A stretch of DNA of 64,000 bases from Devosia limi DSM 17137 (GCF_900128975.1 NZ_FQVC01000015.1:22750-86749), one strand, 5' to 3'; shown: positions 46,144 through 54,880, numbered from the stretch's first letter. The notes: generated by a model from the sequence alone, not told the origin. Numbers and translations are program-made.

Positions 46144-46146
46144 TCC

Positions 46147-47559
46147 ATGGCCGTGGAGTTCGACCTGGTTGTGCGTGGGGGCACCGTTGTAACCTCTGGC
46201 GACACCGCACGATGCGATATCGGCGTCCGCGATGGCCGGATCGTCGCGCTGGGCGAGCGGCTGGGGGAGGGCGCGCGTGAGATCGACGTCACCGGCCGGC
46301 TCGTATTGCCTGGCGGGGTAGATGCGCACTGCCACATGGATCAGCCCCAGGGCCCCGGTTTGCGGATGGCCGATGATTTTGAAAGCGGCACGCGCTCGGC
46401 GGCCTGCGGGGGAACCACCACTGTCATCCCTTTTGCCGCCCAGGCTAAGGGCAAGAGCCTGCGTGAGGCTGTCGAGGACTATCACCGCCGCGCCGCAGGC
46501 AAGGCCTCGGTCGACTACGCCTTTCATATGATCGTCACCGATCCGACGCCGGTTGTCCTCAACGAGGAACTGCCCGAACTGGTGTCCCAAGGGTGCACGT
46601 CGTTCAAGATCTACATGACCTATGACGACTTGAAGCTGCAAGACCGCCAGATTTTGGACTGCCTTGCCGTGGCCCGGCGAGAAGGCGCCCTGACCATGAT
46701 CCATGCCGAGAACGCCGATTGCATTGCCTGGTTGACCCAAGCACTGGAAGCGGCGGGGTTGACCGCGCCCAAATATCACGCAACGGCCCGCCCGCCAGTA
46801 GTCGAGCGCGAGGCAACCCACCGCGCCCTTTCGCTGGCGGAACTGGTCGATGTCCCCATCCTGATCGTCCATGTCTCAGGCGCGGACGCCATCGAGCAGA
46901 TCGGCTGGGCGCAGGCTCGCGGGTTGAAGATCCATGCAGAGACCTGTCCGCAATATATTACCCTGACGGCGCAGGACATGGATCTGGAAGGGTTCGAGGG
47001 TGCCAAGTTGATCTGCAGTCCGCCGCCGCGGGACGAGGCCAGCCACGAGGCGGTGTGGCGTGGCCTCGAGAGCGGGCTTTTCCAGGTCTTTTCCTCCGAT
47101 CATGCCCCGTTCCGCTATGACGATGTTGAGGGAAAGAAATTTGCTGGCGAGCAAGCCTGTTTCCATTGCGTGCCGAACGGTATTCCGGGGCTGGAAACGC
47201 GGCTGGCGATCCTGTTTTCAGAGGGCGTCATGAAGGGGCGGATCGATCTCAACCGCTTTGTCTCTCTGACCTCCAGCGGCCCGGCGCGGCTCTACGGTCT
47301 TTACCCGCGCAAGGGCACGATTGCGGTTGGCGCCGACGCCGATCTGGCAATCTGGGATGCCGATCACCGTTGGACTGTCACCAACGACAAACTGCATCAT
47401 GCGGTGGACTACACCCCCTATGAGGGCATGGAGTTGCAGGGCCGCGTGATGACCACGATCCTGCGGGGCGAGGTGGTTTGGGATGGTGGCCTGTTCCACG
47501 GGCAGGCCGGTAATGGCCGTTTCCTGCCGCGCGACAGGCCCTGCCCACGCGGCGAGTGA
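46147..47559 (+). CDS. Dihydropyrimidinase/hydantoinase family cyclic amidohydrolase
   Basis: Metal-dependent ring-opening hydrolase of 470 residues. The binuclear zinc site is complete: His61 and His63 (DAHCHMD), carboxylated Lys154 (TSFKIYMTYDD), His186 (IHAEN), a later His in LIVHVSG and Asp in FSSDHAPF. Members open dihydropyrimidines, hydantoins or allantoin. It is last in the LysR-linked operon and shares a terminator with the converging Rieske operon. Confidence 0.9.
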   Translation: MAVEFDLVVRGGTVVTSGDTARCDIGVRDGRIVALGERLGEGAREIDVTGRLVLPGGVDAHCHMDQPQGPGLRMADDFESGTRSAACGGTTTVIPFAAQAKGKSLREAVEDYHRRAAGKASVDYAFHMIVTDPTPVVLNEELPELVSQGCTSFKIYMTYDDLKLQDRQILDCLAVARREGALTMIHAENADCIAWLTQALEAAGLTAPKYHATARPPVVEREATHRALSLAELVDVPILIVHVSGADAIEQIGWAQARGLKIHAETCPQYITLTAQDMDLEGFEGAKLICSPPPRDEASHEAVWRGLESGLFQVFSSDHAPFRYDDVEGKKFAGEQACFHCVPNGIPGLETRLAILFSEGVMKGRIDLNRFVSLTSSGPARLYGLYPRKGTIAVGADADLAIWDADHRWTVTNDKLHHAVDYTPYEGMELQGRVMTTILRGEVVWDGGLFHGQAGNGRFLPRDRPCPRGE

Positions 47560-47612
47560 GGGAGCGTTTCCAGTTGAGCGCGCCAGGCGGTCAACCTGAT
47601 GGGGCCTCTCGC

Positions 47613-47650
47613 AAAAAAAAGAGGCTGCAGCCCAGAAGGACATGCAGCCT
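47613..47650 (-). terminator. Rho-independent terminator of the Rieske operon
   Basis: On the minus strand the stem AGGCTGCA / TGCAGCCT is followed by TCTTTTTTTT. The same region on the plus strand has GCCTCT / AGAGGC (47604-47625), so it probably stops the hydantoinase operon too. Confidence 0.75.
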
Positions 47651-47676
47651 GCAGTTTTCGCTGTTTCGCGGAAATC

Positions 47677-48147
47677 TCAATGGTGGTGACTGTCCGAATC
47701 CGGCAGGCGCGTGAAGACGTCATCACCCTTGTTGATCCAGCGGATACCCTTGCCGTCAACGGGACATTCCTCGATCTTGACCGACCCGATATAGGTGACC
47801 ATGTACCAGATCACCTCGGCGGCGAAGCGGGCGGGATAGTTGCGCGGGTGCTGGACACCGAGACGCATGCTCCATGCCTCGATCGCGGAATTCACGTCCA
47901 CGCGATAGCCATAGGTGTTTTCAGGCTCATAGACCGGGGTGAACGAGATTTCGACCATCGCCTGGCCGGTCAGGCCTGAACTCTGGCCAACTTCGTGGAA
48001 CTGCATGTCCGGCCAGAAACGGCGCTGCTTGAGGCTTTCGTCTCGGTCGAGCGCATTGGCACCCTGCCGGGTCGTGCCGTACTTGCGCCTCAGGATCTCA
48101 GCGACGTGGTCCCTGACCTGGTTCTCGAAAGCGACCTGCTCGTTCAT
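47677..48147 (-). CDS. Hypothetical protein in the Rieske operon
   Basis: About 156 residues, not recognised. It has no membrane segment and is rich in aromatic and charged residues (VYEPENTYGYRVDVNSAIEAW; AEVIWYMVTYIG), ending in DSDSHHH. Start MNEQVAFEN at 48147 is preferred as GAAGG lies upstream. It is the last gene after the ferredoxin reductase, 38 bases downstream, so it may be a substrate-specific accessory or a downstream enzyme. Confidence 0.6.
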   Translation of the reverse strand: MNEQVAFENQVRDHVAEILRRKYGTTRQGANALDRDESLKQRRFWPDMQFHEVGQSSGLTGQAMVEISFTPVYEPENTYGYRVDVNSAIEAWSMRLGVQHPRNYPARFAAEVIWYMVTYIGSVKIEECPVDGKGIRWINKGDDVFTRLPDSDSHHH

Positions 48148-48185
48148 CTCTGCACCCTTCATTTATCTACTGGGGAAATCCGGCC

Positions 48186-49406
48186 CTAGGCGTCCGCAGG
48201 TTCGAGAACCGTGCGACGCGCCTCTGCTTCTATCTGACGGCGGAACGTCATCACCGCGCGCGACGCATTCACGCCCGCCGCGGCAACGAGTCGGTCGCCT
48301 CGGAAATAGGTGATCACGGGACCGGGGGCGCCTTCGGGCTGGTCCACGACGACGCGATCATGGCCGGGATGCCAGCCGACCATCTGTATCTTCAGGCCAA
48401 ATTGGTCGGACCAGAAATAGGGAATGTCGCCAAAGCTCTTTATGCCCGGCGCGTCACCGCACAGGGCCGCCAGCAGATTGGTCGCTGCGGCCCGTCCCTG
48501 GGCCGAGGCATTGGTCCAGTGCTCGACCCGCATCCTGACGCCGTAGAGCGGGTTGAGCCATGAGGCAACATCGCCGGCAGCAAAAATTCCGGGAACGGAA
48601 CTGCATAGCGTATCGTCGCAAACAACGCCGTTTTCCAGAGCCAGGCCTGACCCTGCGAGCCACGCGGTTTCAGGAATGGAGCCGGCGCCCACCAGCACAA
48701 GATCGGCAGGCAGCAGGCGGCTATCTGCCAATTCGGCGCCCGTTACTTTTCCATTGGCGGTCTGCAGCCGCGCCAGGCTTTGCCCGGTCAGAACGGTCAC
48801 CCCGTTTCGGCGCTGCAGTTGCTCAAAGTAGTCGCCAAAGGCGCCGCCGAAGGGGCGCTCAAGCAGGCTGGACTGCATCTCGACGACGGTGACGTCGAGG
48901 TCAAGTCCGCGCAGCGAGGCGGCCATTTCGCAGCCGATCAGCCCGCCCCCCAGGATAAGGACGCGCGGTTTGGTGCGAACTGCCTGTTGTATGGCCAGAG
49001 CATGCTCGAGGGTGCGCAACGGAAGCACATTGTCGATGTTCAGTGCAAAATCGGGCATCCGCGCGGAAGCGCCGGTGCAGATGAGCAGGCCATCGAAATC
49101 AAAGTACCGGCCATCGTCGAGTTGAAGGTGTCGCGCCTGTGCATCCAGAGACAGGCCGCGCGATCCATCAATGATCTTGAGGTTCGCGCCACAAGGATCG
49201 ATGGCCGGCAGCAGGATGCTCTCGAGGCTGACCCGGCCCTGCATGAACTCCTTGGACAAGGCCGGCTTGCTGTAGACGCCTCCGGCTTCTCCGGTAATCC
49301 AGACGATTTCACCGGCAAAGCCCCGATCGATCAGCTCGGTCACGGCAGACTGGCCGGACAGCGAACCGCCAGCGACGATGATACGTGAGGAATGAAGGTC
49401 GATCAT
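48186..49406 (-). CDS. Ferredoxin reductase (FAD-dependent, glutathione-reductase type)
   Basis: 406-residue NADH:ferredoxin reductase. It has an FAD-binding start IIVAGGSLSGQSAVTEL, the NAD-binding VLILGGGLIGCEMAASL in the middle and GIFAAGDVASW near the end. It feeds electrons to the adjacent ferredoxin and then the Rieske oxygenase. Neighbour spacing is 22 bases. Confidence 0.88.
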   Translation of the reverse strand: MIDLHSSRIIVAGGSLSGQSAVTELIDRGFAGEIVWITGEAGGVYSKPALSKEFMQGRVSLESILLPAIDPCGANLKIIDGSRGLSLDAQARHLQLDDGRYFDFDGLLICTGASARMPDFALNIDNVLPLRTLEHALAIQQAVRTKPRVLILGGGLIGCEMAASLRGLDLDVTVVEMQSSLLERPFGGAFGDYFEQLQRRNGVTVLTGQSLARLQTANGKVTGAELADSRLLPADLVLVGAGSIPETAWLAGSGLALENGVVCDDTLCSSVPGIFAAGDVASWLNPLYGVRMRVEHWTNASAQGRAAATNLLAALCGDAPGIKSFGDIPYFWSDQFGLKIQMVGWHPGHDRVVVDQPEGAPGPVITYFRGDRLVAAAGVNASRAVMTFRRQIEAEARRTVLEPADA

Positions 49407-49428
49407 GGCGTTGCCCCGACAGGGATGA

Positions 49429-49626
49429 CTATTTCTCGACCGGTTTCAGGGCGAGGATGGGGCAAGAGGTCACCGCCTGGCGCACGCGCGCGCGCAGTTC
49501 GGGGTCGTCCGGAATAGGGTCTGCCACGTGCAGATACAGTTCGTCGTCGACGTCGAAGACTTCGGGCGCGATCCCCATGCAGACGCCGTTACCGTCGCAT
49601 TTGGTGCGATCAACCATGATTTTCAT
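49429..49626 (-). CDS. [3Fe-4S] ferredoxin
   Basis: 65-residue ferredoxin with cluster ligands Cys10, Cys16 and Cys55 (KCDGNGVC ... SCPILAL). The fourth ligand position is Gly, so a [3Fe-4S] cluster is expected, as in ferredoxins of cytochrome P450 systems. AAGGAG lies upstream of the ATG. It links the reductase to the Rieske oxygenase, which more often uses a [2Fe-2S] partner. Confidence 0.88.
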   Translation of the reverse strand: MKIMVDRTKCDGNGVCMGIAPEVFDVDDELYLHVADPIPDDPELRARVRQAVTSCPILALKPVEK

Positions 49627-49691
49627 ATATGGCTCCTTTAGCGGGATGTGGCAGGGCACGACACACAAGGCGCCCTGCAATTTTTCCAAAC

Positions 49692-50921
49692 TCAGGCGAT
49701 TTCCATCTCCGAACGCGCTTCGGCGGCGTAGGCTTTGTAGCGGATGTTCAGCCACTGGTAGAATTGCAGCAGGGACTCTTCCTGGTAGGAGTAGCGGCCG
49801 GGCTTGCGAAACCGCGACCTGTTGCCCCGCTGAACCGAAGCGGTCGAGGCGGCGTCCTGATTATGGAAAACCACCAGCCCGTCTTGGGCGATCTTGTACA
49901 GATGTTCGAACAGCGGCAGCTTGGTGCTGGCCTCAGGATACAGGTGCCCGATGCGCAGGTTGATCTTGTTGGGGCCTGCGGGCAGCACAAGGTAATAGAA
50001 CAGGCCTTCCGGTACCGCGCCAAAGCCCAGGTTCGGCGGGATCGACGCAAAGATGACCTCATTGCGCTGTTTGTCACCCAAGGTCGGGATGATCGGCATG
50101 AGGGCCTTGCCCGTTGGATTGAAACCCGCATCCGCATGGTAGAAGCCCGTGGGATGATAGACGGCGCCATCTTCTTCCTCAAACGGGACAAAGCTGGTCA
50201 GTCGCACATGGGCGAAATCGTGCAGCATGCCGTGCAGATAGGCGCTGTGATAGGGCTCGATGCCATTTTCGAGCTGCGGTTTCCAGTTCCAGTTGCAATC
50301 ACGGATTTCGGCGACCGGCATCGAGACCATTTCATCGATGTGATAGGGCTCGAGCGTTTGCGTGAGCTTGTGAAGTGTGGGGCCAAGTGGCTTGGCGTTG
50401 GGATCAAGATTGGTAAAGACGAAGCCGTTCCAGATTTCGACCTGGTGGGATGGCAGACTGGCTTCCTGCTTGAGGTCTTTCAGGCCCACCGTGTCGTTCA
50501 TTGATGGCGCCGCAATCAAGTGGCCGTCGAGGCCATAGGCCCAGGCGTGGAAGGGGCAGCGGAACAGGCGGCCCGTGTTTCCGGTGCCTTCCACCATCAG
50601 GTGTCCGCGATGGGCACAGATGGGTGAGAAAACGCGAACCTGCATGTTCTGGTCGCGGACCATGACCAGGGGTTCATCCCCCATGGTGAGGCTTACATAG
50701 TCGCCGGGGTTCTTGATCTCGTCGACACGGCCCAAGCACAGCCAGCTGCGCATGAACACAGCTTCCTGCTCGAATTCATAGAACTCATGGTCGACATAGC
50801 ACTCGCGCGGAAGATTAAAGCCGGACTTCATGTCCTTGGTGCCCGCCTCGATTTCGGCGAGAACGTCCATGATCCGCTCAGATACGCCCTTTCGCGCGTC
50901 GGGTTTCTTCTTGCACTCCAC
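49692..50921 (-). CDS. Rieske non-heme iron oxygenase, alpha subunit
   Basis: 409-residue oxygenase. The Rieske cluster is bound by Cys102-His104 (CAHRG) and Cys122-His125 (CPFHAW); the mononuclear iron site is in IEPYHSAYLHG. It starts with GTG after GGAGATACAC. No beta subunit is nearby, so it is an alpha-only type such as demethylating or hydroxylating monooxygenases. First gene of the four-gene minus-strand operon; a hydroxylation or N-demethylation step ahead of ring opening is inferred. Confidence 0.9.
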   Translation of the reverse strand: MECKKKPDARKGVSERIMDVLAEIEAGTKDMKSGFNLPRECYVDHEFYEFEQEAVFMRSWLCLGRVDEIKNPGDYVSLTMGDEPLVMVRDQNMQVRVFSPICAHRGHLMVEGTGNTGRLFRCPFHAWAYGLDGHLIAAPSMNDTVGLKDLKQEASLPSHQVEIWNGFVFTNLDPNAKPLGPTLHKLTQTLEPYHIDEMVSMPVAEIRDCNWNWKPQLENGIEPYHSAYLHGMLHDFAHVRLTSFVPFEEEDGAVYHPTGFYHADAGFNPTGKALMPIIPTLGDKQRNEVIFASIPPNLGFGAVPEGLFYYLVLPAGPNKINLRIGHLYPEASTKLPLFEHLYKIAQDGLVVFHNQDAASTASVQRGNRSRFRKPGRYSYQEESLLQFYQWLNIRYKAYAAEARSEMEIA

Positions 50922-51284
50922 GTGTATCTCCGATGTGTTTGTCTACTGGCAGGATCTGCGGCGCTGTCGTCTTGCACGCCGGCTGTGATGACTGGAACTC
51001 AATGCACCTGCGGGGTACCAAGCAGGTAGTCGCCGCGCGCGTCCGGGCTTAGCGATCCGAAGCCCAAACTGGGCTGGTACTTGCGCATGCTTGCTCCTCG
51101 CGATTTGCCCGATGTTCGTGGTCAATGCGACGATTGCATCGGGTGACCTCGTATTTGAGACGAGCGTAGGGACCACACTTTGTTCAGGAAAGCCTGATGC
51201 ATTGAACGTATCGTTCAGAAAGCTGCACAGATGGCGGTATGGCGAGCGCGACATGACCTTCATGCGATAGCAAGTCCGATAGGG
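50922..51284. promoter_or_regulatory. Upstream region of the Rieske operon
   Basis: 363 bases between the Rieske gene and the mcrC remnant. Besides the short frame at 50999-51088 nothing was recognised; the operon promoter must lie here. Confidence 0.35.
50999..51088 (-). CDS. Possible 29-residue leader peptide upstream of the Rieske gene
   Basis: A short frame begins ATG with AGGAG seven bases upstream and encodes MRKYQPSLGFGSL ... GTPQVH, then stops 77 bases before the Rieske start on the same strand. The ribosome-binding site is better than that of many nearby genes. It could be a leader peptide, a small protein or a truncated gene start. Confidence 0.4.
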   Translation of the reverse strand: MRKYQPSLGFGSLSPDARGDYLLGTPQVH

Positions 51285-51790
51285 GACGGCGGTGCTGTTC
51301 GAGATGAATGGGGTGTTCGAAGAATATGTCGGGCGGCTGGTTGTCCGGGCGCTGGCGGGAACAGGACCACCGTTTCCTTGCAAGGCGGGCGCCTCTTTTC
51401 CTGAGCGCGCAGGATAGCGAGCGAGGCTATTTCAGACCAAGCCCGACATCCTGATCCCGCAGGGGCGGTGCGATCGTCCATGTCATCGACACCAAGTGAA
51501 AGTGGATTGCCTCGCGCATCGATGATACCAAGCACGGGGTCTTGCAGGCTGACATCTATCAGATGATGGCGTATGCGCAGCTCTATCGCGCTCCGCGCCT
51601 GACGCTACTTTATGCCCATCATTCGATACTTGGACCCGACGACACTATTCACGCGCGCTACGGCAATACTGGACACGCACCCCCCTCGAGACCGCCGGCA
51701 TCGATGTCTCGGACGGCTCGAACAGGCTCGCCAAGCTTTCGCGACCTGGTAGTCGGGGAGGTGAGATCAGGGGTGAATTGGTGAATTTTT
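51285..51790 (+). pseudogene. Decayed mcrC (5-methylcytosine restriction subunit)
   Basis: Several short frames on the plus strand recover the C-terminal half of McrC: LLFEMNGVFEEYVGRLVVRA, FQTKPDILIP, VIDTK with a stop inside, VLQADIYQMMAYAQLYRAPRLTLLY and IDVSDGSN. They are in different frames with in-frame stops. The nuclease core D-x-D-x-K region is disrupted. McrB is absent. A type IV restriction system therefore once sat here. Confidence 0.65.
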
Positions 51791-52173
51791 CAACGAAATG
51801 CTGCCACCTGATGCGCTATAGAATGTCAGCTTCTTTCCAGTTTAACTTGCCTGTCGGTACTGGCCCGCCAACCAACCAATGTCTTCTGTGGATGGCCCCC
51901 GCATTGCAAGAGGTAATTCAACGTTCTGGCGCGTTGGTCGGGTGCAGTCTCCTGTCCGGCCTGTTGATGCAGTCATTGGAGACTGCTGGCCCTGATGGGG
52001 TCGGCGAACAAGGTCCCAATCTGCTTTGCAGGCTATGATGCCTCAGACATTCGACGGGTTGTCCCTGTTTCCGGCCTGACCGGTTTCGCCATCACATCTC
52101 TTCGCTCTCACAACTTCATGGAGCCGATCGGCCAGCTCGAACTGTTTTCCTGTTTCAAGATCTTATCGCTGCG
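51791..52173. other. Non-coding stretch, 383 bases
   Basis: No gene was recognised between the mcrC remnant and the IS110-family transposase. It may include one end of the insertion sequence. Confidence 0.4.
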
Positions 52174-53210
52174 CTACGCTGCAAAGATTGGAACATGGCG
52201 GACTTGATAGGTCTCGCGGCGGGCCATGACCGCCCAGACCACGCGGGCCATTTTGTTGGCCATGGCTACACTCGCCACGCGGGCTGGTTTGCGGGCGAGC
52301 AACGCGAGAAGACGCGGATCGGCCGTATCGGGTTTGTGCCTGGCTCGGCGGATCAGCGAGGTGGCGCCAATCACCAGGAGCTTTCTCAGATACCGGTCGC
52401 CCATCTTTGTGATGCGGCCTAGCCGGTACTTACCGCCGCTCGAGTTTTGCGAGGGTGTGAGCCCGAGCCAAGCGGCGAACTCACGGCCCGAACGGAACCG
52501 GTGTGGATCAGCGACCGACGCCGCCAAAGCCGTTGCACCGACCGGGCCAATGCCGGGGATGGTCGATAGGCGTCGTGCCACGTCGTCAGTTCTTGCAGGG
52601 CAAGGATCGACCGGTCGATCACCTGCAGCCTGACGTGCGTATCGAAGACCTGTCCACACAGCATACCAAGAATCTGCATCGCCACCGGCGGCACATCGAG
52701 TGTGGTCTCCTTGGCGGCGATCTGGCGGGCCAGGCCAAGTGCCCGCAACAAGCCCTCAGGGATGTCGATGCCGAACTCGGCGAGCAGACCGCGGATCATG
52801 TTGACCAGTTGCGTGCGCTGCTTGACCAGGAGATTGCGCGAGCGATGAAGCGACAATGCCGCCTGTTGCTCGGCCGACTTCATCGCCACGAACCGCATGG
52901 TCGGGCGTGTCACAGCTTCGCAGATCGCTTCCGCATCCACCGCGTCGTTCTTGCCGCGCTTTACATAGGGCTTCACGTCGGCCGGCGGCATCATGCGAAC
53001 CTCATGGCCCAGCTTGGTCAGCTCGCGGGCCCAATAATGGGATGTTCCGCACGCCTCCATGCCAATCAGACAGGGAGCCAATCTGGTGAAAAACGGCAGC
53101 ACCTGCGATCGCCGCAGCGCCTTGCGCACAACGACGCCTCCAGACGCGTCAACGGCATGAACTTGAAAAACACGCTTGGCCAGATCGAGGCCTATGGTGG
53201 TAATCTGCAT
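52174..53210 (-). pseudogene. IS110-family transposase, frameshifted
   Basis: DEDD-type transposase in two frames. The N-terminal RuvC-like part starts MQITTIGLDLAKRVFQVHAV and keeps its acidic residues (GMEACGTSHYW, GKNDAVDAEAI); the C-terminal part in another frame has the serine-containing domain STIPGIGPVGATALAAS and GKYRLGRITKMGDRYLRKLL. The frames switch at about 52565-52580 (after TTWHD). Without correction the enzyme is truncated, so the copy is probably immobile. Confidence 0.8.
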
Positions 53211-53213
53211 GGC

Positions 53214-53287
53214 GGATGGCTCCTTTGCTCGGGTTGCCTGACAGCAAACCCACTTTGGCACTCAGAGGCCGGGAGCGGGAGCCATCC
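53214..53287. repeat. Inverted pair at the transposase-proximal IS end
   Basis: GGATGGCTCC and GGAGCCATCC, perfect 10-bp arms 54 bases apart, just upstream of the transposase start. This could be a subterminal repeat or part of the RNA-coding end used by IS110 elements. Confidence 0.45.
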
Positions 53288-53558
53288 ACCTCATCTGCTT
53301 TTCCTATAGGCCCTTCCAAAAGCTGACAGTCTGCAACCCACCCCTTAACTGCCATCTGAGTCGCAAATGCCGGCCGAACAAGCGGCGTCCGCATCCTTAT
53401 GGTCAGGGTCGCCAAAGGCCAGAACGAACGTAAGGATTGTAGCAGTTCCTTACATTCCTACGTAAACTGTTGATCCCATTGAGTATCATTCTTCAGTCGT
53501 CCTCCACGCCAAAAGACAACATAACTCTCCCATAGGAAACGCTGGGAAACGTTAGGTC

Positions 53559-54128
53559 ATGAAGCAGGCGAAGGTTCTCACAGAAGCCGAGTTCAAACGG
53601 GTGCTGGCAGTGCTAGGGCAGGGCAAACACGCGCAGCGCAACCGAACCGCGTTGATGCTGTCCCATTATGCGGGTCTACGCGTTGGCGAGATTGCCACGC
53701 TCAGGTGGTCCGATGTGATTTCCACTGATGGCGAGATCGTCCAGCAGTTCTACCTGAAACCCGAACATACGAAATCCAACGAGGCTCGACCCGTTCATGT
53801 GAGCAAGCGCCTGCAACGGGAACTCAGTGTGTACAAAAGTTGCTTTAAGCAACAAATTCGCCTGACTGAGCCACTGATCCCTTCGCAGAAGCGTGGGGCG
53901 TTCTCAGCGAATAGCCTCTGCCAACTGATGGGGCGGCTCTACAGGGATGCGGGCATTGATGGTGCAACCTCACACAGCGGGCGGCGCTGGTTCATCACAC
54001 GGCTTGCACACGCAGGCGTTTCACCGAAAGTCATCATGACGCTTGCTGGGCATCGGAGCTTGGCAACCACCCAGCGGTACATCGACGTAAATGACGAGAT
54101 GATGAGCAAGGCCGTTGAAGTTCTTTAG
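53559..54128 (+). CDS. Catalytic-domain-only tyrosine recombinase
   Basis: 189-residue recombinase with no N-terminal arm- or core-binding domain, like FimB-type inverting recombinases. All catalytic residues are visible: Arg41 (AGLRVGEIATL), Lys72 (HTKSNEARP), His139 and Arg142 (SHSGRRW), His165 (AGHRSL) and nucleophile Tyr174 (TTQRYIDV). Its last 130-150 bases recur at 54730, 56041 and 59449, each time in the same orientation and followed by different cargo. It is intact, so it may still act on those sites. A 24-base gap leads to the first cargo gene. Confidence 0.9.
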   Translation: MKQAKVLTEAEFKRVLAVLGQGKHAQRNRTALMLSHYAGLRVGEIATLRWSDVISTDGEIVQQFYLKPEHTKSNEARPVHVSKRLQRELSVYKSCFKQQIRLTEPLIPSQKRGAFSANSLCQLMGRLYRDAGIDGATSHSGRRWFITRLAHAGVSPKVIMTLAGHRSLATTQRYIDVNDEMMSKAVEVL

Positions 54129-54151
54129 CCCATCGCCACCCGTGGGATGAT

Positions 54152-54715
54152 TTGAATTTGCTGCGCATGTGTGCGGTCAAGGCAAGGGGCCACCGATCGA
54201 TGCAGGAACGGTTTCACTACAGCTTGGAGCGATACCACGGGGATGATGATGTTGACGAATTCGGCGTGGACGTGGTCCTCCAAGAAGCCACGCATCGCAT
54301 CAACATTATGGTGCGGGAATGGATCGAAGCGTTAACAGTCCACGAGGTGGGCCAAGACCAGATATTTTCTCCCATTCACACCTTCGGTTCCTTTCACGGA
54401 GATGAGATTGAGGGCGAGATCAGAGAGACGGCTCACCATGCCTGGTTCTACAAAACGCGATCGCTCGCATTGGAGGTCGATGAAATCGGACCGCCAGACT
54501 ACCAGTTCTACTCGGAATGCAGGATGCTTTTGGACACCTCGATCATCACGATGTTTGTGGGTATGTCCACGCCTGTGGAGCTTACCCCTGCAGCCGAGGA
54601 TGAAATCCATGATCGGGTCGTGAAGGCTGCGAAAGCGCATGCAGAGGGCAATAGCTGCATTTTCTTCTTCAGTGGCCGAGTGCTAGCGCACGTCGATGCA
54701 GGGCAGTTGCACTAG
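54152..54715 (+). CDS. Hypothetical protein, first cargo after the short recombinase
   Basis: Up to 187 residues starting at TTG 54152 with GGGA upstream; ATG starts at 54167 or 54197 are alternatives. The protein is acidic and rich in His and Glu, with no membrane segment (LQEATHRINIMVREWIEALTVHEVGQDQIFS). No family is recognised. It fills the interval between the intact recombinase and recombinase remnant B. Confidence 0.6.
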   Translation: MNLLRMCAVKARGHRSMQERFHYSLERYHGDDDVDEFGVDVVLQEATHRINIMVREWIEALTVHEVGQDQIFSPIHTFGSFHGDEIEGEIRETAHHAWFYKTRSLALEVDEIGPPDYQFYSECRMLLDTSIITMFVGMSTPVELTPAAEDEIHDRVVKAAKAHAEGNSCIFFFSGRVLAHVDAGQLH

Positions 54716-54729
54716 CGACGACACCGTAT

Positions 54730-54880
54730 GATGCTGCCACCTCCCATAGTAGCCCGCGCTGGGTCATCACACGCTTTGCTCACTTTGGTGTACTCCAATA
54801 GGTCATCGCAGCCTTGCAGCCACCCAATACTACATTGATGTGAATGATGAAATGATGTCGAGGCTGTGGAGTTGCTGTGA
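54730..54880 (+). pseudogene. Recombinase 3'-end remnant B
   Basis: Encodes, with a stop and a deletion of about 16 bases, the C-terminal third of the recombinase at 53559: ATSHSSPRWVITRFAHFGV, then in other frames VNDEMM and AVELL stop. The His-x-x-Arg box is partly lost. Same strand as the intact gene. Most degraded of the copies. Confidence 0.75.

Larger units (their letters stand above)
52174..53287 (-). mobile_element. IS110-family insertion sequence
   Basis: Comprises the frameshifted transposase and a structured non-coding end with a 10-bp inverted pair (53214-53223 and 53278-53287). IS110 elements lack terminal inverted repeats and use a structured RNA from a non-coding end, so exact borders cannot be set by eye. 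Confidence 0.7.

Noticed and set aside
42217..47559. Complete allantoin/oxamate degradation cluster
   Set aside because: Only the DUF1116 gene fits; FdrA, DUF2877 and allantoate enzymes are missing.
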